From contig JAKACR010000001.1 in NCBI GenBank assembly GCA_021821225.1, positions 1 to 64,000 of the forward strand: 64,000 nucleotides of DNA, in the 5' to 3' direction. Both the position numbers and the translations under genes were made by a program. The stretch comes from Bacillota bacterium (GTDB lineage: Bacteria; Bacillota; Bacilli; Alicyclobacillales; SLC66). Each line of letters starts with the position of its first letter. Position 1 is the first letter of the stretch. Below, piece after piece: positions 11,032 through 20,565 of this stretch. Under the pieces are notes generated by a model. That model was not told the origin of the DNA and did no database searches. It saw only the letters and a list, made by a program, of their open reading frames with translations.

Positions 11032-12213
11032 GTGCGCTATGACTTTGACGCTGTGATTGATCGCCGTGGCACGGAATCGCAAAAGTGGGACGGCGCAATC
11101 AAGAAATTCGGCTCCGCCGGTGTGCTGCCCCTGTGGGTGGCCGACATGGATTTCGTCTCTCCCGCGCCGGTCGTGGAGGCCTTGCTGGAGCGTGCGCGTC
11201 ATGGGGTGTTTGGCTACGTTGAACGTCCGGCAGCGTTCCATGAAGCGATTGCGGGCTGGTTCGCCCGCCGCCATGGGTTTATGGTGCGGCCGGAGCACAT
11301 TGTGAACAGCCCCGGGGTGGTGCCGGCGCTGCATCTCATCGTCCGCGCCTTTACGAATCCCGGCGACCGGGTTCTCATCCAGACGCCCGTCTACCCGCCA
11401 TTCATGCGCGTGGCGCAGGCGGATGGGCGCGAGGTGGTGTACAACCAACTCGTACGCGGTCCGGGCGGATACGAGATGGATTTCGACGCGCTAAAGCGCC
11501 AACTCGACGGCGTGCCGCTTGCGATCTTGTGCAATCCTCACAATCCGGTCGGCCGAGCCTGGACAAGAGATGAACTGGCCCGTTTTGGCGAGTTGTGCCT
11601 GCAGACCGGGACGCTGGTGGCGTCGGACGAGATTCACTGCGATCTGACTCTGTTTGGGAATAGGCACACTCCGTTCGCGTCCGTCGCCCCGGAGTTCGCC
11701 GCCCAGTCCTTCACATGCGTGGCGCCGAGCAAGACGTTCAACGTGCCGGGACTCACGACGGCCCATGTGATCATTTCCGACGATGCGAAGCGGCGGCAAT
11801 TCACTCGGGTACTGAACAGCCTGGCGCTTTACGAGGCGAACATTTTCGGCGTCGCGGGCGCGATTGCCGCGTATGAGCAGGGCGATGACTGGCTCGACCA
11901 GTTGTTGCGTTACCTGCAGGGCAATGTGGAGGCGATCGAGCAGTTTTTGCGCGCGGAGTTGCCCGGTGTGCGCATGTCCCGCCCGGAAGCCACCTATCTG
12001 GCGTGGCTGGATTTTTCGTCCTGGGGCATGACAGACGAGCAATTGACCAAATTTCTCAGTGCACAGGCGCGCGTCGGGTTGAACGACGGACCGTCGTTCG
12101 GTCCGGGAGGAAGCGGGTTCGCCCGGCTGAACTTCGGATGTCCGCGTTCGACCCTCCGCGATGGGCTGTCGCGCATCGCGGAGGCGGCCCGGCGCGAATC
12201 ATTGGTTGGATAA
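11032..12213 (+). CDS. MalY/PatB-family PLP aminotransferase (cystathionine beta-lyase-like)
   Basis: A fold-type I PLP enzyme of 393 residues. The family N-terminus is visible (WDGAIKKFG, LPLWVADMDF), the PLP lysine is Lys234 in APSKTFNVPGL, and NPHNPVGRAW is the substrate/PLP loop. MalY/PatB enzymes cleave cystathionine to homocysteine or act as aromatic aminotransferases. GTG 11032 follows AAAGGAGGG; the frame is open back to 10984. It overlaps no neighbour but is close behind the methyltransferase. Confidence 0.87.
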   Translation: MRYDFDAVIDRRGTESQKWDGAIKKFGSAGVLPLWVADMDFVSPAPVVEALLERARHGVFGYVERPAAFHEAIAGWFARRHGFMVRPEHIVNSPGVVPALHLIVRAFTNPGDRVLIQTPVYPPFMRVAQADGREVVYNQLVRGPGGYEMDFDALKRQLDGVPLAILCNPHNPVGRAWTRDELARFGELCLQTGTLVASDEIHCDLTLFGNRHTPFASVAPEFAAQSFTCVAPSKTFNVPGLTTAHVIISDDAKRRQFTRVLNSLALYEANIFGVAGAIAAYEQGDDWLDQLLRYLQGNVEAIEQFLRAELPGVRMSRPEATYLAWLDFSSWGMTDEQLTKFLSAQARVGLNDGPSFGPGGSGFARLNFGCPRSTLRDGLSRIAEAARRESLVG

Positions 12214-12245
12214 AGCAGGGAGCTTGACGACGAGGGGGAATGGGC

Positions 12246-12731
12246 GTGCTTGACACCCAATTGTTCAGGGCCGTCATGGGTCGCTTTGCGACGGGTGTTA
12301 CGGTGATTACGGTCGACAAGGAAGACGGCGGGGTGCACGGAATGACCGCGAATGCGTTCATGTCCGTTTCGTTGAATCCCGCGCTGGTGCTCTTGTCCGT
12401 GGCGAAGACGGCCGCCATGCACGGTTACATGGAGACATCCGGGCCGTTCGGGGTCAGTTTTCTTCACGCAGGGCAGGCGGACGTGTCGAACCATTTTGCC
12501 GGACGGCCGGACGCAAGGGTGGGCGAGACGATCATCTACAGCCGGCTGGCGGGCGCGCCCGTGCTCGAAAGCAGTCTGGCGCGCATCTCGTGCCGTCGGT
12601 GGGCCGTCTACGATGGAGGGGATCACACGCTGTTTGTCGGCGAAGTGACCGACCTCCAGGCGGATGAGGAAAACCCGCTCCTGTACTATCGCGGCGCCTA
12701 TGGCGTGTTTGCCGGGCACAGCGACTGCTGA
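12246..12731 (+). CDS. flavin reductase family protein
   Basis: A 161-residue FMN-binding split-barrel protein. The opening LFRAVMGRFATGVTVITV and the TANAFMSVSLNPALVL segment are characteristic of NAD(P)H:flavin oxidoreductases that feed reduced flavin to monooxygenases. No partner oxygenase is next to it. GTG 12246 sits at good distance from AGGGGG; ATG 12240 is the alternative. Confidence 0.83.
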   Translation: MLDTQLFRAVMGRFATGVTVITVDKEDGGVHGMTANAFMSVSLNPALVLLSVAKTAAMHGYMETSGPFGVSFLHAGQADVSNHFAGRPDARVGETIIYSRLAGAPVLESSLARISCRRWAVYDGGDHTLFVGEVTDLQADEENPLLYYRGAYGVFAGHSDC

Positions 12732-12789
12732 CGCCCGGCGCACGCATTTTTTTGCCGCAAGGTCGCGCGGCAAGGTGTTCAAGCAAACA

Positions 12790-12837
12790 CGAAAACGGCA
12801 ACATTGATGTTCATTTTGCGCTCTGATAGAGTATGAT
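12790..12837 (+). promoter_or_regulatory. promoter and cre-like site of the first mannosidase operon
   Basis: TATGAT at 12832-12837 is preceded at 16 bp by the weak -35 TTCATT (12810-12815). Directly upstream, 12790-12803 reads CGAAAACGGCAACA, 12 of 14 matches to the cre consensus. Both calls are from sequence only. Confidence 0.4.
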
Positions 12838-12892
12838 TGGGCTGATATAGGCGGGTTGTTGTTTGATTGGACCCGGCGAGGGAGTGGTGTTC

Positions 12893-15805
12893 TTGTATTC
12901 GCTAGACGCAAGGTTGACCGATCTGCGGGAGACGGTCGGAAAGGGATACTGGCAAGAACGGATTTGCGCCGAACTGGCGTACGCGCTGCAACTGTCGCGC
13001 GTGCGTGAGGACCGTTACGACGCGCTGCTGCATTCGGTCGTGTCGTTCCTGGAGGAGCGGCGCGCCGCCCAGGGTGCGGTCGTGAAGGCGGATGTCGCCG
13101 AGGCGGAAGAGATGATGCGCGACTTGTCCGCGGAGGCCAAGCGCTTCACGATGGTCTGCGCGGCGCACGCACACATTGACATGAACTGGATGTGGCGTTG
13201 GGATGAGACGGTGGCCGTGACGCTGGACACCTTCCGGACCATGCTGGACCTGTTACGCGAGTACCCGGATTTCACATTTTCTCAATCGCAGGCGTCTACA
13301 TACCGCATCGTGGAGGAGTACGCGCCGGAGATGCTGGATGAAATCCGGGAGCGCGTGCGCGAGGGCCGCTGGGAAGTCACGGCGTCGACGTGGGTCGAGC
13401 CCGACAAGAACATGCCAAACGGAGAGAGCCTGGCAAGGCACATTCTCTATACGAAGCGCTACCTGGAGGGTTTGCTTGGCATCGATCCAGGGACGCTGTC
13501 GATCGACTTCGAGCCTGACACGTTCGGGCACAGCGCGAATGTTCCCGAGATTCTGTCCGCGGGCGGCGTACGCTACTACTACCACTGCAGGGGATACGAC
13601 GGCCATCATGCGTACCGCTGGGTGGCGCCGTCGGGAGCGTCGGTGCTCAGCTACCGCGAGCCGATCTGGTACAACGCCGAAATCCAGCCTGGCATGGCGG
13701 CCTATGTTCCCGGGTTCTGCACGCAGCACGGTCTCGACACGATGCTCAAGGTGTATGGTGTGGGCGACCACGGCGGCGGGCCGACGCGGCGCGACATCCA
13801 GCGCATCGTGGACATGAACGGGTGGCCGATCTACCCCGAGTTGCGCTTCGGCACGTTTCGCGAGTTTTTCGCGCTGTTGGAGGCGGCCGCGGTCGGCCTG
13901 CCGGAAGTGCACGGCGAACTCAACTCCGTGTTCACCGGTTGCTACACGACGCAGACGCGCATCAAGCGGGCCAACCGCGTGGCGGAGGCGACACTGCTGG
14001 AGGCGGAATTGTTCGCCGCCGCAGCCGCGCAGGACGGCGGCGCGCCGTACCGTCACGCGTCGTTTGAACAGGCGTGGCGCAATGTGCTGTTCAATCAGTT
14101 CCACGACATCATTCCGGGTTCGGGTGTTATTGATACCCGCGAGTATGCGATGGGACTCTTTCAGAACACGATGGCTCTGGCCAATACGAGCCGCAGCCTG
14201 GCCCTCCGCACCCTGGTTCAGGGCAGGACCCAGGGTGCGCCGGCGGCTGCCGAGGCCGTCCTGGCGCAGACATCCGCAGGGTCGGCGGCGCCTGCGGCCG
14301 CGCAAAACGCCATGGTGGCGCCCGGCGGAGGCGGCACTGGACAGACTGTGCCCGGCTCTACCTCGGAAGGGGCGGGAGTCGGTTTCGGAATCCAGGGATT
14401 CAAGGTTTCGCAGACCGAGCGCGGCAGCGGACCCGTCCGCCGGTTCCACGTCTTCAATGCAGGGTTGTTTGCCCGCAACGAGCCTGCGGAGTTGATCGTG
14501 TGGGATTGGCCCGTAAATCTGCAGCAATTGCGCGTGGTCGACGGACACGGTCAGGCTGTCCTGCACCAGGTGATGGATCAGGGACGGCACGCCTATTGGG
14601 GGCATGAATACATCAGGATCTTGATCCAGGCGCGTGTACCGGCTTGCGGCTACAGCACGTACACCGTGTCCGGCGGGGGCGAGCAGCCGGTTCCTCTCGC
14701 ATTTCCGGCGGACCAGAGGGTCGAACGGCCGGAATCCTTCGTCCTGGAGAACGAGTTCGTGCGCATCGAACTCGATCCGCTGAGCGGCGCCATCGCATCC
14801 TTGGTGGATCGCGCCACAGGCGCTGAATTGATCAGGCAGGGCGCCGGGTCCGGGGGTGTATTTCGCCTCATCCGGGAGGATGACAGCAAAGGCATGACCG
14901 CGTGGACCGTTGGCCGCCACATGAGTGTGCAAGACCTCGCTGCGGGCGTGCGGCTGAAGAAGTCGGACAGCGGCGCGGTGCGACAGTCCGTCGTGATGGA
15001 AGCAACGTTGGGGCAGTCCAGGGTTCGCGCCGTACTGTCGCTGGATTACGACAGTCCCACGCTGCACATGGACGTCGAATGTCACTGGCGGGAGATTGGA
15101 GAACGCGGCAAAGGGATTCCCCAGCTGGCCTTCTATCTGCCCACGGCTTACGAGTGCGGCGCGTTTCGCTATGACGTGCCGTTCGGCGTGGTGGAGCGCG
15201 GCGCCGCGCCGCTCGACGTGCCTGCCAACAGTGTGGCTTGCGCCGTGCGCGATGGAGAACAGGGGCCGTCGCTGTTTATTGCCAGCGACTCCAAGTACGG
15301 TTTTCGCGGCGTGGACAACGCCCTGTCGCTCACGCTGATCCGCAGTTCCTTCGATCCCGACCCATATCCTGAATTCGGCGTGCACTCGTTTCGCGTGTCC
15401 ATCGGCGTGCTGGACTGTGCGCGGGAAGGCAGGGGCGGCCTGGTGGAGCGCGGCTTTCGCGCGGCACACCCGCTTGGCGCGTTTGCGGCGGGCCGTGTCG
15501 ACGAGGCGTCCCTTGCCGAACGGAGCCTGCTTCAGATCGAACAGGGACGGGCGGCGCTGTCGGCGGTGAAGATGCCGGAAGACGGCAGGCCGGGATGGAT
15601 CGTGCGTCTCTACGAAGTGGAAGGGACTGGCGGCGAGGTGGTCCTGCGGGCGCCGCGCGCGCTTAGACGGGCCGTCGCCGTCGACCTTCTGGAACAGGAG
15701 ATGGCCGGACCGACGGTCGTGGTGGACGAGGCGGGGCGCGTACGCTTCGAACTGGCGGCTCACAAGGTCGTCAGCCTGCTCCTCGAATTTGCCACAACTG
15801 GGTGA
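12893..15805 (+). CDS. alpha-mannosidase, glycoside hydrolase family 38 (first copy)
   Basis: A large cytoplasmic retaining alpha-mannosidase, 970 residues, with no signal peptide. Zinc ligands lie in HAHIDMNW (His92, Asp96 by position) and the predicted nucleophile is Asp209 in EPDTFGHSANVPEIL; QFHDIIPGS is another family motif. A Pro/Gly/Ala/Gln-rich low-complexity stretch (~residues 440-510) separates the catalytic part from the beta-sandwich C-terminal domains. TTG 12893 is chosen for its GGCGAGGGAG site; an in-frame TTG at 12863 lacks one. It differs from the two other GH38 genes here, which have HWDREW and resemble each other more. It leads an operon with a DeoR regulator. Confidence 0.9.
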   Translation: MYSLDARLTDLRETVGKGYWQERICAELAYALQLSRVREDRYDALLHSVVSFLEERRAAQGAVVKADVAEAEEMMRDLSAEAKRFTMVCAAHAHIDMNWMWRWDETVAVTLDTFRTMLDLLREYPDFTFSQSQASTYRIVEEYAPEMLDEIRERVREGRWEVTASTWVEPDKNMPNGESLARHILYTKRYLEGLLGIDPGTLSIDFEPDTFGHSANVPEILSAGGVRYYYHCRGYDGHHAYRWVAPSGASVLSYREPIWYNAEIQPGMAAYVPGFCTQHGLDTMLKVYGVGDHGGGPTRRDIQRIVDMNGWPIYPELRFGTFREFFALLEAAAVGLPEVHGELNSVFTGCYTTQTRIKRANRVAEATLLEAELFAAAAAQDGGAPYRHASFEQAWRNVLFNQFHDIIPGSGVIDTREYAMGLFQNTMALANTSRSLALRTLVQGRTQGAPAAAEAVLAQTSAGSAAPAAAQNAMVAPGGGGTGQTVPGSTSEGAGVGFGIQGFKVSQTERGSGPVRRFHVFNAGLFARNEPAELIVWDWPVNLQQLRVVDGHGQAVLHQVMDQGRHAYWGHEYIRILIQARVPACGYSTYTVSGGGEQPVPLAFPADQRVERPESFVLENEFVRIELDPLSGAIASLVDRATGAELIRQGAGSGGVFRLIREDDSKGMTAWTVGRHMSVQDLAAGVRLKKSDSGAVRQSVVMEATLGQSRVRAVLSLDYDSPTLHMDVECHWREIGERGKGIPQLAFYLPTAYECGAFRYDVPFGVVERGAAPLDVPANSVACAVRDGEQGPSLFIASDSKYGFRGVDNALSLTLIRSSFDPDPYPEFGVHSFRVSIGVLDCAREGRGGLVERGFRAAHPLGAFAAGRVDEASLAERSLLQIEQGRAALSAVKMPEDGRPGWIVRLYEVEGTGGEVVLRAPRALRRAVAVDLLEQEMAGPTVVVDEAGRVRFELAAHKVVSLLLEFATTG

Positions 15806-15815
15806 GGTGTTCCAC

Positions 15816-16613
15816 GTGTTGAGCGTTGAGCGACAAGCGATGATCGCGCAGATGGTGAAGCAGCAGCAATTGGTCAAGGTGACCGAATTGATGGAGCGGT
15901 TCGACGTGTCGGACATGACCATCCGGCGCGATCTCGGCGTTCTCGAGCAGCGCGGTTTGATCAGGAAGATCTATGGCGGCGCGGTGCTGGTTGACAGTGC
16001 GGAGGGCATGGACCAGGACGTGAATCTGTCGGTTCGCGCCGAGGAGTTCACGCACTTCAAACAGCAGATTGGCCGCTGCGCCGCATCGTTCGTGGAATCG
16101 AGCGATGTGATCCTGATTGACGCGGGAACGACGACGCTCGAACTTGCCCGGGCCATGCGCAATCCCGCCAGTGTGGTGGTCGTCACAAACTCGCTCCAAA
16201 TCGCGAGTGAACTGGCCGAACGGGCGTCGTCCCTGTTGTTCGCAGGGGGTATCGTGCGCGCGTCCACGCATTCGACGGTCGGGCCAAAGACGAAGGACTT
16301 TCTTGCCGACCTGCGCGTCGACAAACTGTTTCTTGGCGCATCGTCGCTGTCGGTCGAACAGGGATTGATGAACTCCAATCTGTATGAGTCGGAGATCAAG
16401 CGCACGATGATGAAGGCGGCGGACAAAGTCTACGTGCTGGCCGACGCCAGCAAGTTCGACACGAAGTCGTATCACGCTTTCGCACAGTGGTCTGACGTTG
16501 ACGTGCTCATCACGGATCATCGGGTGACGGAGGACAGTCGCCGTCGCCTGGCGGAGCGCGGGGTCCAGGTGGTGGCCGTGAGCGAGGACGGCGGCGTTTG
16601 CGGCGGCGCGTGA
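15816..16613 (+). CDS. DeoR-family transcriptional regulator
   Basis: A 265-residue repressor. The DeoR helix-turn-helix is at residues ~5-60 (VTELMERFDVSDMTIRRDL) followed by the GGAVL linker and a DeoRC sugar-phosphate sensor domain (VILIDAGTTTLELARAM, DLRVDKLFLGASSL, YVLADASKFDTKSY). It starts 10 bp after the mannosidase stop, with GGTGAGGTG upstream of GTG 15816 (TTG 15819 possible). Expected to sense a phosphosugar from the mannose/lyxose route and to control this operon. Confidence 0.9.
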   Translation: MLSVERQAMIAQMVKQQQLVKVTELMERFDVSDMTIRRDLGVLEQRGLIRKIYGGAVLVDSAEGMDQDVNLSVRAEEFTHFKQQIGRCAASFVESSDVILIDAGTTTLELARAMRNPASVVVVTNSLQIASELAERASSLLFAGGIVRASTHSTVGPKTKDFLADLRVDKLFLGASSLSVEQGLMNSNLYESEIKRTMMKAADKVYVLADASKFDTKSYHAFAQWSDVDVLITDHRVTEDSRRRLAERGVQVVAVSEDGGVCGGA

Positions 16614-16742
16614 GCGCGCCAGTCCGACGGGCGGCGGCTCTATGCTGCGGATGCGTGCGCGCGATGCGGTTGCCGATGACTGGCGGGCGATGCGGGGCCG
16701 GCAGACGAAGAGTGGTTTTGGGCGAACGGCAGGTGTGGGTGA

Positions 16743-17351
<609 letters not shown>

Positions 17352-17390
17352 CCGGGCCCGACGGGACTTTCAAAAGACAGGAGGATGGGG

Positions 17391-18383
17391 ATGCTCGGGC
17401 AACGCGGATGCAGGCTGGTGACCGATATGGAGATTCACGGGTACGAGGCTGTCTCTATGGAGAATGCGCAGTTGCGCGTCGTCGTTTTGCCGGGGAAAGG
17501 GACTGACATTGTGGAGTTCCTCCACAAGCCGACAGACTGTGATTTTACGTGGGGCACGGCATGGGGCCTGCGGCGCAAGGGATCGTCCGAAGGCTTCATC
17601 CTGAACTACGAGGGTGGCTGGCAGGAGATCTTTCCGAACGGCGGCACGCCCTGCCAATTCAACGGGGCCCAACTGGAGCAGCACGATGAGGCGGCGCTGC
17701 TTGCGTGGAATTGGACCGTGACGGCGGAGTCGCCCGACCACGTGGCGGTGCGGTTTACCGTAGATCTGCGAAAGACGCCGTTTCGCCTGCACAAGACGCT
17801 GCACCTGCGGGGTGACGAGCCGCGTCTCACGATCGAAGAAACGGTCGAGAATCTCAGCCCGTTTCCGCAGCGCGCGATGTGGGGCCACCACTTCGCGTTC
17901 GGCGGCCCGTTCCTGGAACCCGGCTGCCGCATCTCGATCCCGGCGGGGACGGCGCAGGTGGAAGAGGAACCGCTGGCGACCAGGCGTTTTCGGCCTGGAC
18001 GTTACGCGTGGCCGCACATCCCCGGCGCGGATGGCGCGCTGCATGACGCCGACATACTCCCTGAAGCCGGCAGCGGACAGGATATCGTCTACCTTCGCGA
18101 CCTGCAAGAGGGCGTCTACAGGATCGCGAATCCGCGCCTAGGCGTTGCGCTCGACGTGGAGTGGGACAACGCCGTTTTCCCGGAGTGCTGGTTCTGGCAG
18201 GAGTTTGGCGGCGACGGCTATCCGTGGTACGGACGGCACTACAACATCGGTCTCGAACCGTTTTGCGGGTATCCGACGCACGGACTGTGCGAGGCGGTGG
18301 ACAACGGATCGGCCATGACCCTGGCTGGCGGCCAGACCGTCTCGACGGCGCTCGCCGTAGCGGTGGTTGCGGTGCAAGGCTGA
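17391..18383 (+). CDS. aldose 1-epimerase-like (galactose mutarotase superfamily) protein
   Basis: A 330-residue beta-sandwich protein like aldose mutarotases and related DUF4432-type proteins. Visible pieces are VVLPGKGTDIVEFLHKPT, YEGGWQEIFPNGGTP, RAMWGHHFAFGGPFL and FWQEFGGDGYPWYGR; the conserved histidines and glutamate could serve acid-base chemistry. It would interconvert anomers of the sugar delivered by the mannosidase/isomerase pair. ATG 17391 has the correct distance from AGGAGG; ATG 17385 is too close. It is the last gene of this operon. Confidence 0.75.
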   Translation: MLGQRGCRLVTDMEIHGYEAVSMENAQLRVVVLPGKGTDIVEFLHKPTDCDFTWGTAWGLRRKGSSEGFILNYEGGWQEIFPNGGTPCQFNGAQLEQHDEAALLAWNWTVTAESPDHVAVRFTVDLRKTPFRLHKTLHLRGDEPRLTIEETVENLSPFPQRAMWGHHFAFGGPFLEPGCRISIPAGTAQVEEEPLATRRFRPGRYAWPHIPGADGALHDADILPEAGSGQDIVYLRDLQEGVYRIANPRLGVALDVEWDNAVFPECWFWQEFGGDGYPWYGRHYNIGLEPFCGYPTHGLCEAVDNGSAMTLAGGQTVSTALAVAVVAVQG

Positions 18384-18509
18384 CGTCCGCCGCCGTGCCA
18401 GCCTGAGGCAAACGGGTGACCGGCAGACAATTGATATCCTCTTGGAGTCTCGTTCCGGGCGGGAGTCGCCGGGATGCTGGCGTCAGTGAGGTCCGGAGGC
18501 TTGCAAGAG

Positions 18510-18541
18510 GGCGCTGCGCGACATGCGGAGCGCCGTTTTGT
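18510..18541 (+). terminator. intrinsic terminator after the first mannosidase operon
   Basis: GGCGCT (18510-18515) pairs with AGCGCC (18529-18534); an inner CGC/GCG adds three pairs after a single mismatch. GTTTTGTCGTT follows. Confidence 0.55.
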
Positions 18542-18594
18542 CGTTGCGCAGGCGGTTAATCGGAGGGAGTTTTCGAACTCTTCTCATCGCAGTA

Positions 18595-18634
18595 TTGACA
18601 GTCATGACAAATGATCGTATGATATGAATCATAC
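18595..18634 (+). promoter_or_regulatory. consensus promoter with palindromic operator of regulator 1
   Basis: TTGACA (18595-18600) and TATGAT (18618-18623) are exactly 17 bp apart. The -10 box lies inside the perfect inverted repeat GTATGAT-ATGA-ATCATAC (18617-18634). A repressor bound there would block the polymerase, which suggests autoregulation by the GntR/LacI-type protein encoded downstream. Confidence 0.75.
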
Positions 18635-18723
18635 CAATGATTTAGCAAGACGTTCACTAGAATGACGGTGATCTGCTCAGCAGATGCGAGATCGCCCGCT
18701 GTGCCCCATGTTCGTCCTCTCGA

Positions 18724-18737
18724 TGAAACCGGATTCT
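18724..18737 (+). promoter_or_regulatory. cre-like site upstream of regulator 1
   Basis: TGAAACCGGATTCT matches 12 of 14 positions of TGWAANCGNTNWCA and lies in the untranslated leader, about 100 bp downstream of the promoter. Its right half, CGGATTC, recurs in the other cre-like sites of the locus. Confidence 0.35.
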
Positions 18738-18804
18738 TGCGGGGATCAGGTGATCGGACGAAGGCGGTCATGCGTGGTCCAATCTCCGCGAAAGGGGGAT
18801 TTCG

Positions 18805-20112
18805 GTGGAGAAGCCCCTTTATGCTCAAGTTGTTGACGGCTTGCGGCAGAAGATTCGCGGTGGCGAACTGCTCGACCGCATTCCGCCGGAAACCGCGCTG
18901 GCCACCAACTTCAGGGTCAGTGTTTCAACGGTGAAACGGGCGCTTGGCATTCTTGAGGCCGAGGATGTCGTTGTCCGCATTCAGGGCAAGGGCACATTTG
19001 TGCGTTCGGAAGCGAAGCAGGTTTTGGAGTCGCGCGACGGAACATACGAGGGAGTACCGTCTGAAGTGCACCCGGAGGCGCGGACTGAAGGCCAGACGCG
19101 CGCGCCCGGGGCGGGCGGGACGGCGGCGGGGCCGACACTGGTCGGCGTCATTCTGCCCATGGCTCAAGACGGATTCTCAAGGCGGCTGCTCAGTGGAGTT
19201 CTGGAGGGTCTCTCGGCAAACGGAATGCATGGGATGGTCGATTTTTCCGAGGGAGATCGTGAGCGGGAGAGTGAGATTGTCGCGAGCTTCTTGCAGGCCG
19301 GAGCGCGCGGGCTGATCGTTTTTCCTGTAAACGGCGAAATCTACAATAAGGATCTTGTGCTGCTGTCGATCGAACGATTTCCCTTGGTGTTTGTGGACCG
19401 CTGGCTCCCGGGGATTGACGTGTCCCGTGTGGTTTCTCAGCACGCAAATGGCGTGAAGGAGGCGGTCAACGCACTGCATTCAGCCGGGCACCGCCACATG
19501 GCCCTGGTCTCGGTTACGGCCATGTTTCCGGCTTCCACGGAAAGCGTTGTCGAACGAACCAAGGGGTTTGTGGAGGGGCTCAAGGCCCTTGGAATCATCC
19601 CGACGGACGGAAATCTTTGGGTCCGCGAGGTGAATGCGGACGATTCGTTCCGGACGGCGGAGGAGTACCTCGCGCACAGGCTGCGGCAGCATCCGGAGGT
19701 GACCGCCCTTGTGGGTATTTCTTCGAGTGACGTCCCCCTCGTTTTGAAAGCGGCGCGCATGGCCGGCCGTCATGTTCCTGGGGACCTGTCGCTTGTCGGG
19801 TTCGATATTGGCGTCGAGTTCAGCGATATTGGCGGTCTGTTTGGTGAGAGGGCGGAGGATTTTCCAATTGCCTGGATCGATCAGTCGGAACTGACGATCG
19901 GACGAGAAGCTGCGGGGTTGGTTGGCAGGTTGGTTGCCGGTTCGGACGAGACCGAAGTGATCGAAGTCGCCGCAACGTTCCACTGGGGGCGCACGTGCGC
20001 CGTCGCGCCGCCGTCGCAAGGCGGGGAACCTCCTCTTGTTGAGGCGACCACGAGTTTGCTGCACGGATCCCTTGGTTCAAGGGTTGATGGTGTGACCGGG
20101 TCGTCGCCCTGA
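18805..20112 (+). CDS. GntR-HTH/LacI-domain transcriptional regulator 1 (AraR-like)
   Basis: A 435-residue regulator with a GntR-type winged helix (residues 1-68; LYAQVVDGLRQKIRGGEL, VSTVKRALGILEAEDVV, GKGTFVRS) joined through a variable linker to a LacI/periplasmic-binding-like effector domain (~112-400; LVGVILPMAQDGFSRRLLSG, GLIVFPVNGEIYNKDL, LVFVDRWLPGID). This layout is that of AraR, which senses a free sugar. GTG 18805 follows AAAGGGGGA. It is closely similar to regulator 2 at 40.9 kb, above all in the effector domain. It probably controls the downstream utilisation operon. Confidence 0.88.
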   Translation: MEKPLYAQVVDGLRQKIRGGELLDRIPPETALATNFRVSVSTVKRALGILEAEDVVVRIQGKGTFVRSEAKQVLESRDGTYEGVPSEVHPEARTEGQTRAPGAGGTAAGPTLVGVILPMAQDGFSRRLLSGVLEGLSANGMHGMVDFSEGDRERESEIVASFLQAGARGLIVFPVNGEIYNKDLVLLSIERFPLVFVDRWLPGIDVSRVVSQHANGVKEAVNALHSAGHRHMALVSVTAMFPASTESVVERTKGFVEGLKALGIIPTDGNLWVREVNADDSFRTAEEYLAHRLRQHPEVTALVGISSSDVPLVLKAARMAGRHVPGDLSLVGFDIGVEFSDIGGLFGERAEDFPIAWIDQSELTIGREAAGLVGRLVAGSDETEVIEVAATFHWGRTCAVAPPSQGGEPPLVEATTSLLHGSLGSRVDGVTGSSP

Positions 20113-20211
20113 TGGTTGTTTTGGCGCCAAACTGGACAGACGAGATGTTCTTGCCAGGTGAAATCCACAGAAACACAGACTCCCACCCAAATTTTACTCC
20201 AATTATGCTCA

Positions 20212-20321
20212 GTTTAGAACTTTGTGTAGAGTCTTGTTGACTATTTCCCACTTGTGTGCTCTAATAGTGATGTAAGTTGTTCATTGATTATGCAACTAGT
20301 AATTTAAGTTTAGAATTTGTG
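20212..20321 (+). promoter_or_regulatory. promoter region of the utilisation operon with flanking direct repeats
   Basis: TTGACT (20237-20242) and TCTAAT (20260-20265) are 17 bp apart. The 14-mer TGATGTAAGTTGTT (20268-20281) begins 3 bp after the -10 box, at the likely transcription start; the same 14-mer follows the -10 box upstream of the third sulfatase. The promoter is flanked by two imperfect direct repeats, GTTTAGAACTTTGTG (20212-20226) and GTTTAGAATTTGTG (20308-20321). AGTTG/CAACT arms (20275-20279 and about 20293-20297) add dyad symmetry. The region 20113-20565 contains no gene. Confidence 0.6.
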
Positions 20322-20443
20322 ATATAAATGTTCTGTTATGTTGTTTTGTGGGGAGTGCGCCCGCTGACGATGGTCGCCGTCTTCTTGAATCGGAGCCGCG
20401 ATGGCTGGATCTCGCGGGGTGATCCCTCTGTCCGACGGATTCA

Positions 20444-20457
20444 GGAAAGCGGATTCA
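20444..20457 (+). promoter_or_regulatory. cre-like site upstream of the first GH42-like gene
   Basis: GGAAAGCGGATTCA matches 12 of 14 cre positions. CGGATTCAG occurs twice in tandem here (20436-20444 and 20450-20458). The core GAAAGCGGATTCAG is repeated exactly upstream of the second binding-protein gene. Confidence 0.4.
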
Positions 20458-20565
20458 GACTCTGAGGGAAGCGCATTCACGTGTTCCCCGGAATGCGAGG
20501 GGGTGATTTTCGGCGGTTTATAGCGGTGTTTCTGTGGCTGGCAAATACAAGATGGGGGTGTGTCT

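Noticed and set aside
13253..15922. Long open frame of 889 codons on the minus strand opposite the first mannosidase
   Set aside because: It mirrors a clear GH38 gene in GC-rich DNA, has no recognisable domain and no ribosome site. The same holds for long antisense frames opposite leuA (328-1905), acsA (8075-10009), the repeat protein (31303-33777) and the third mannosidase (47152-50136).
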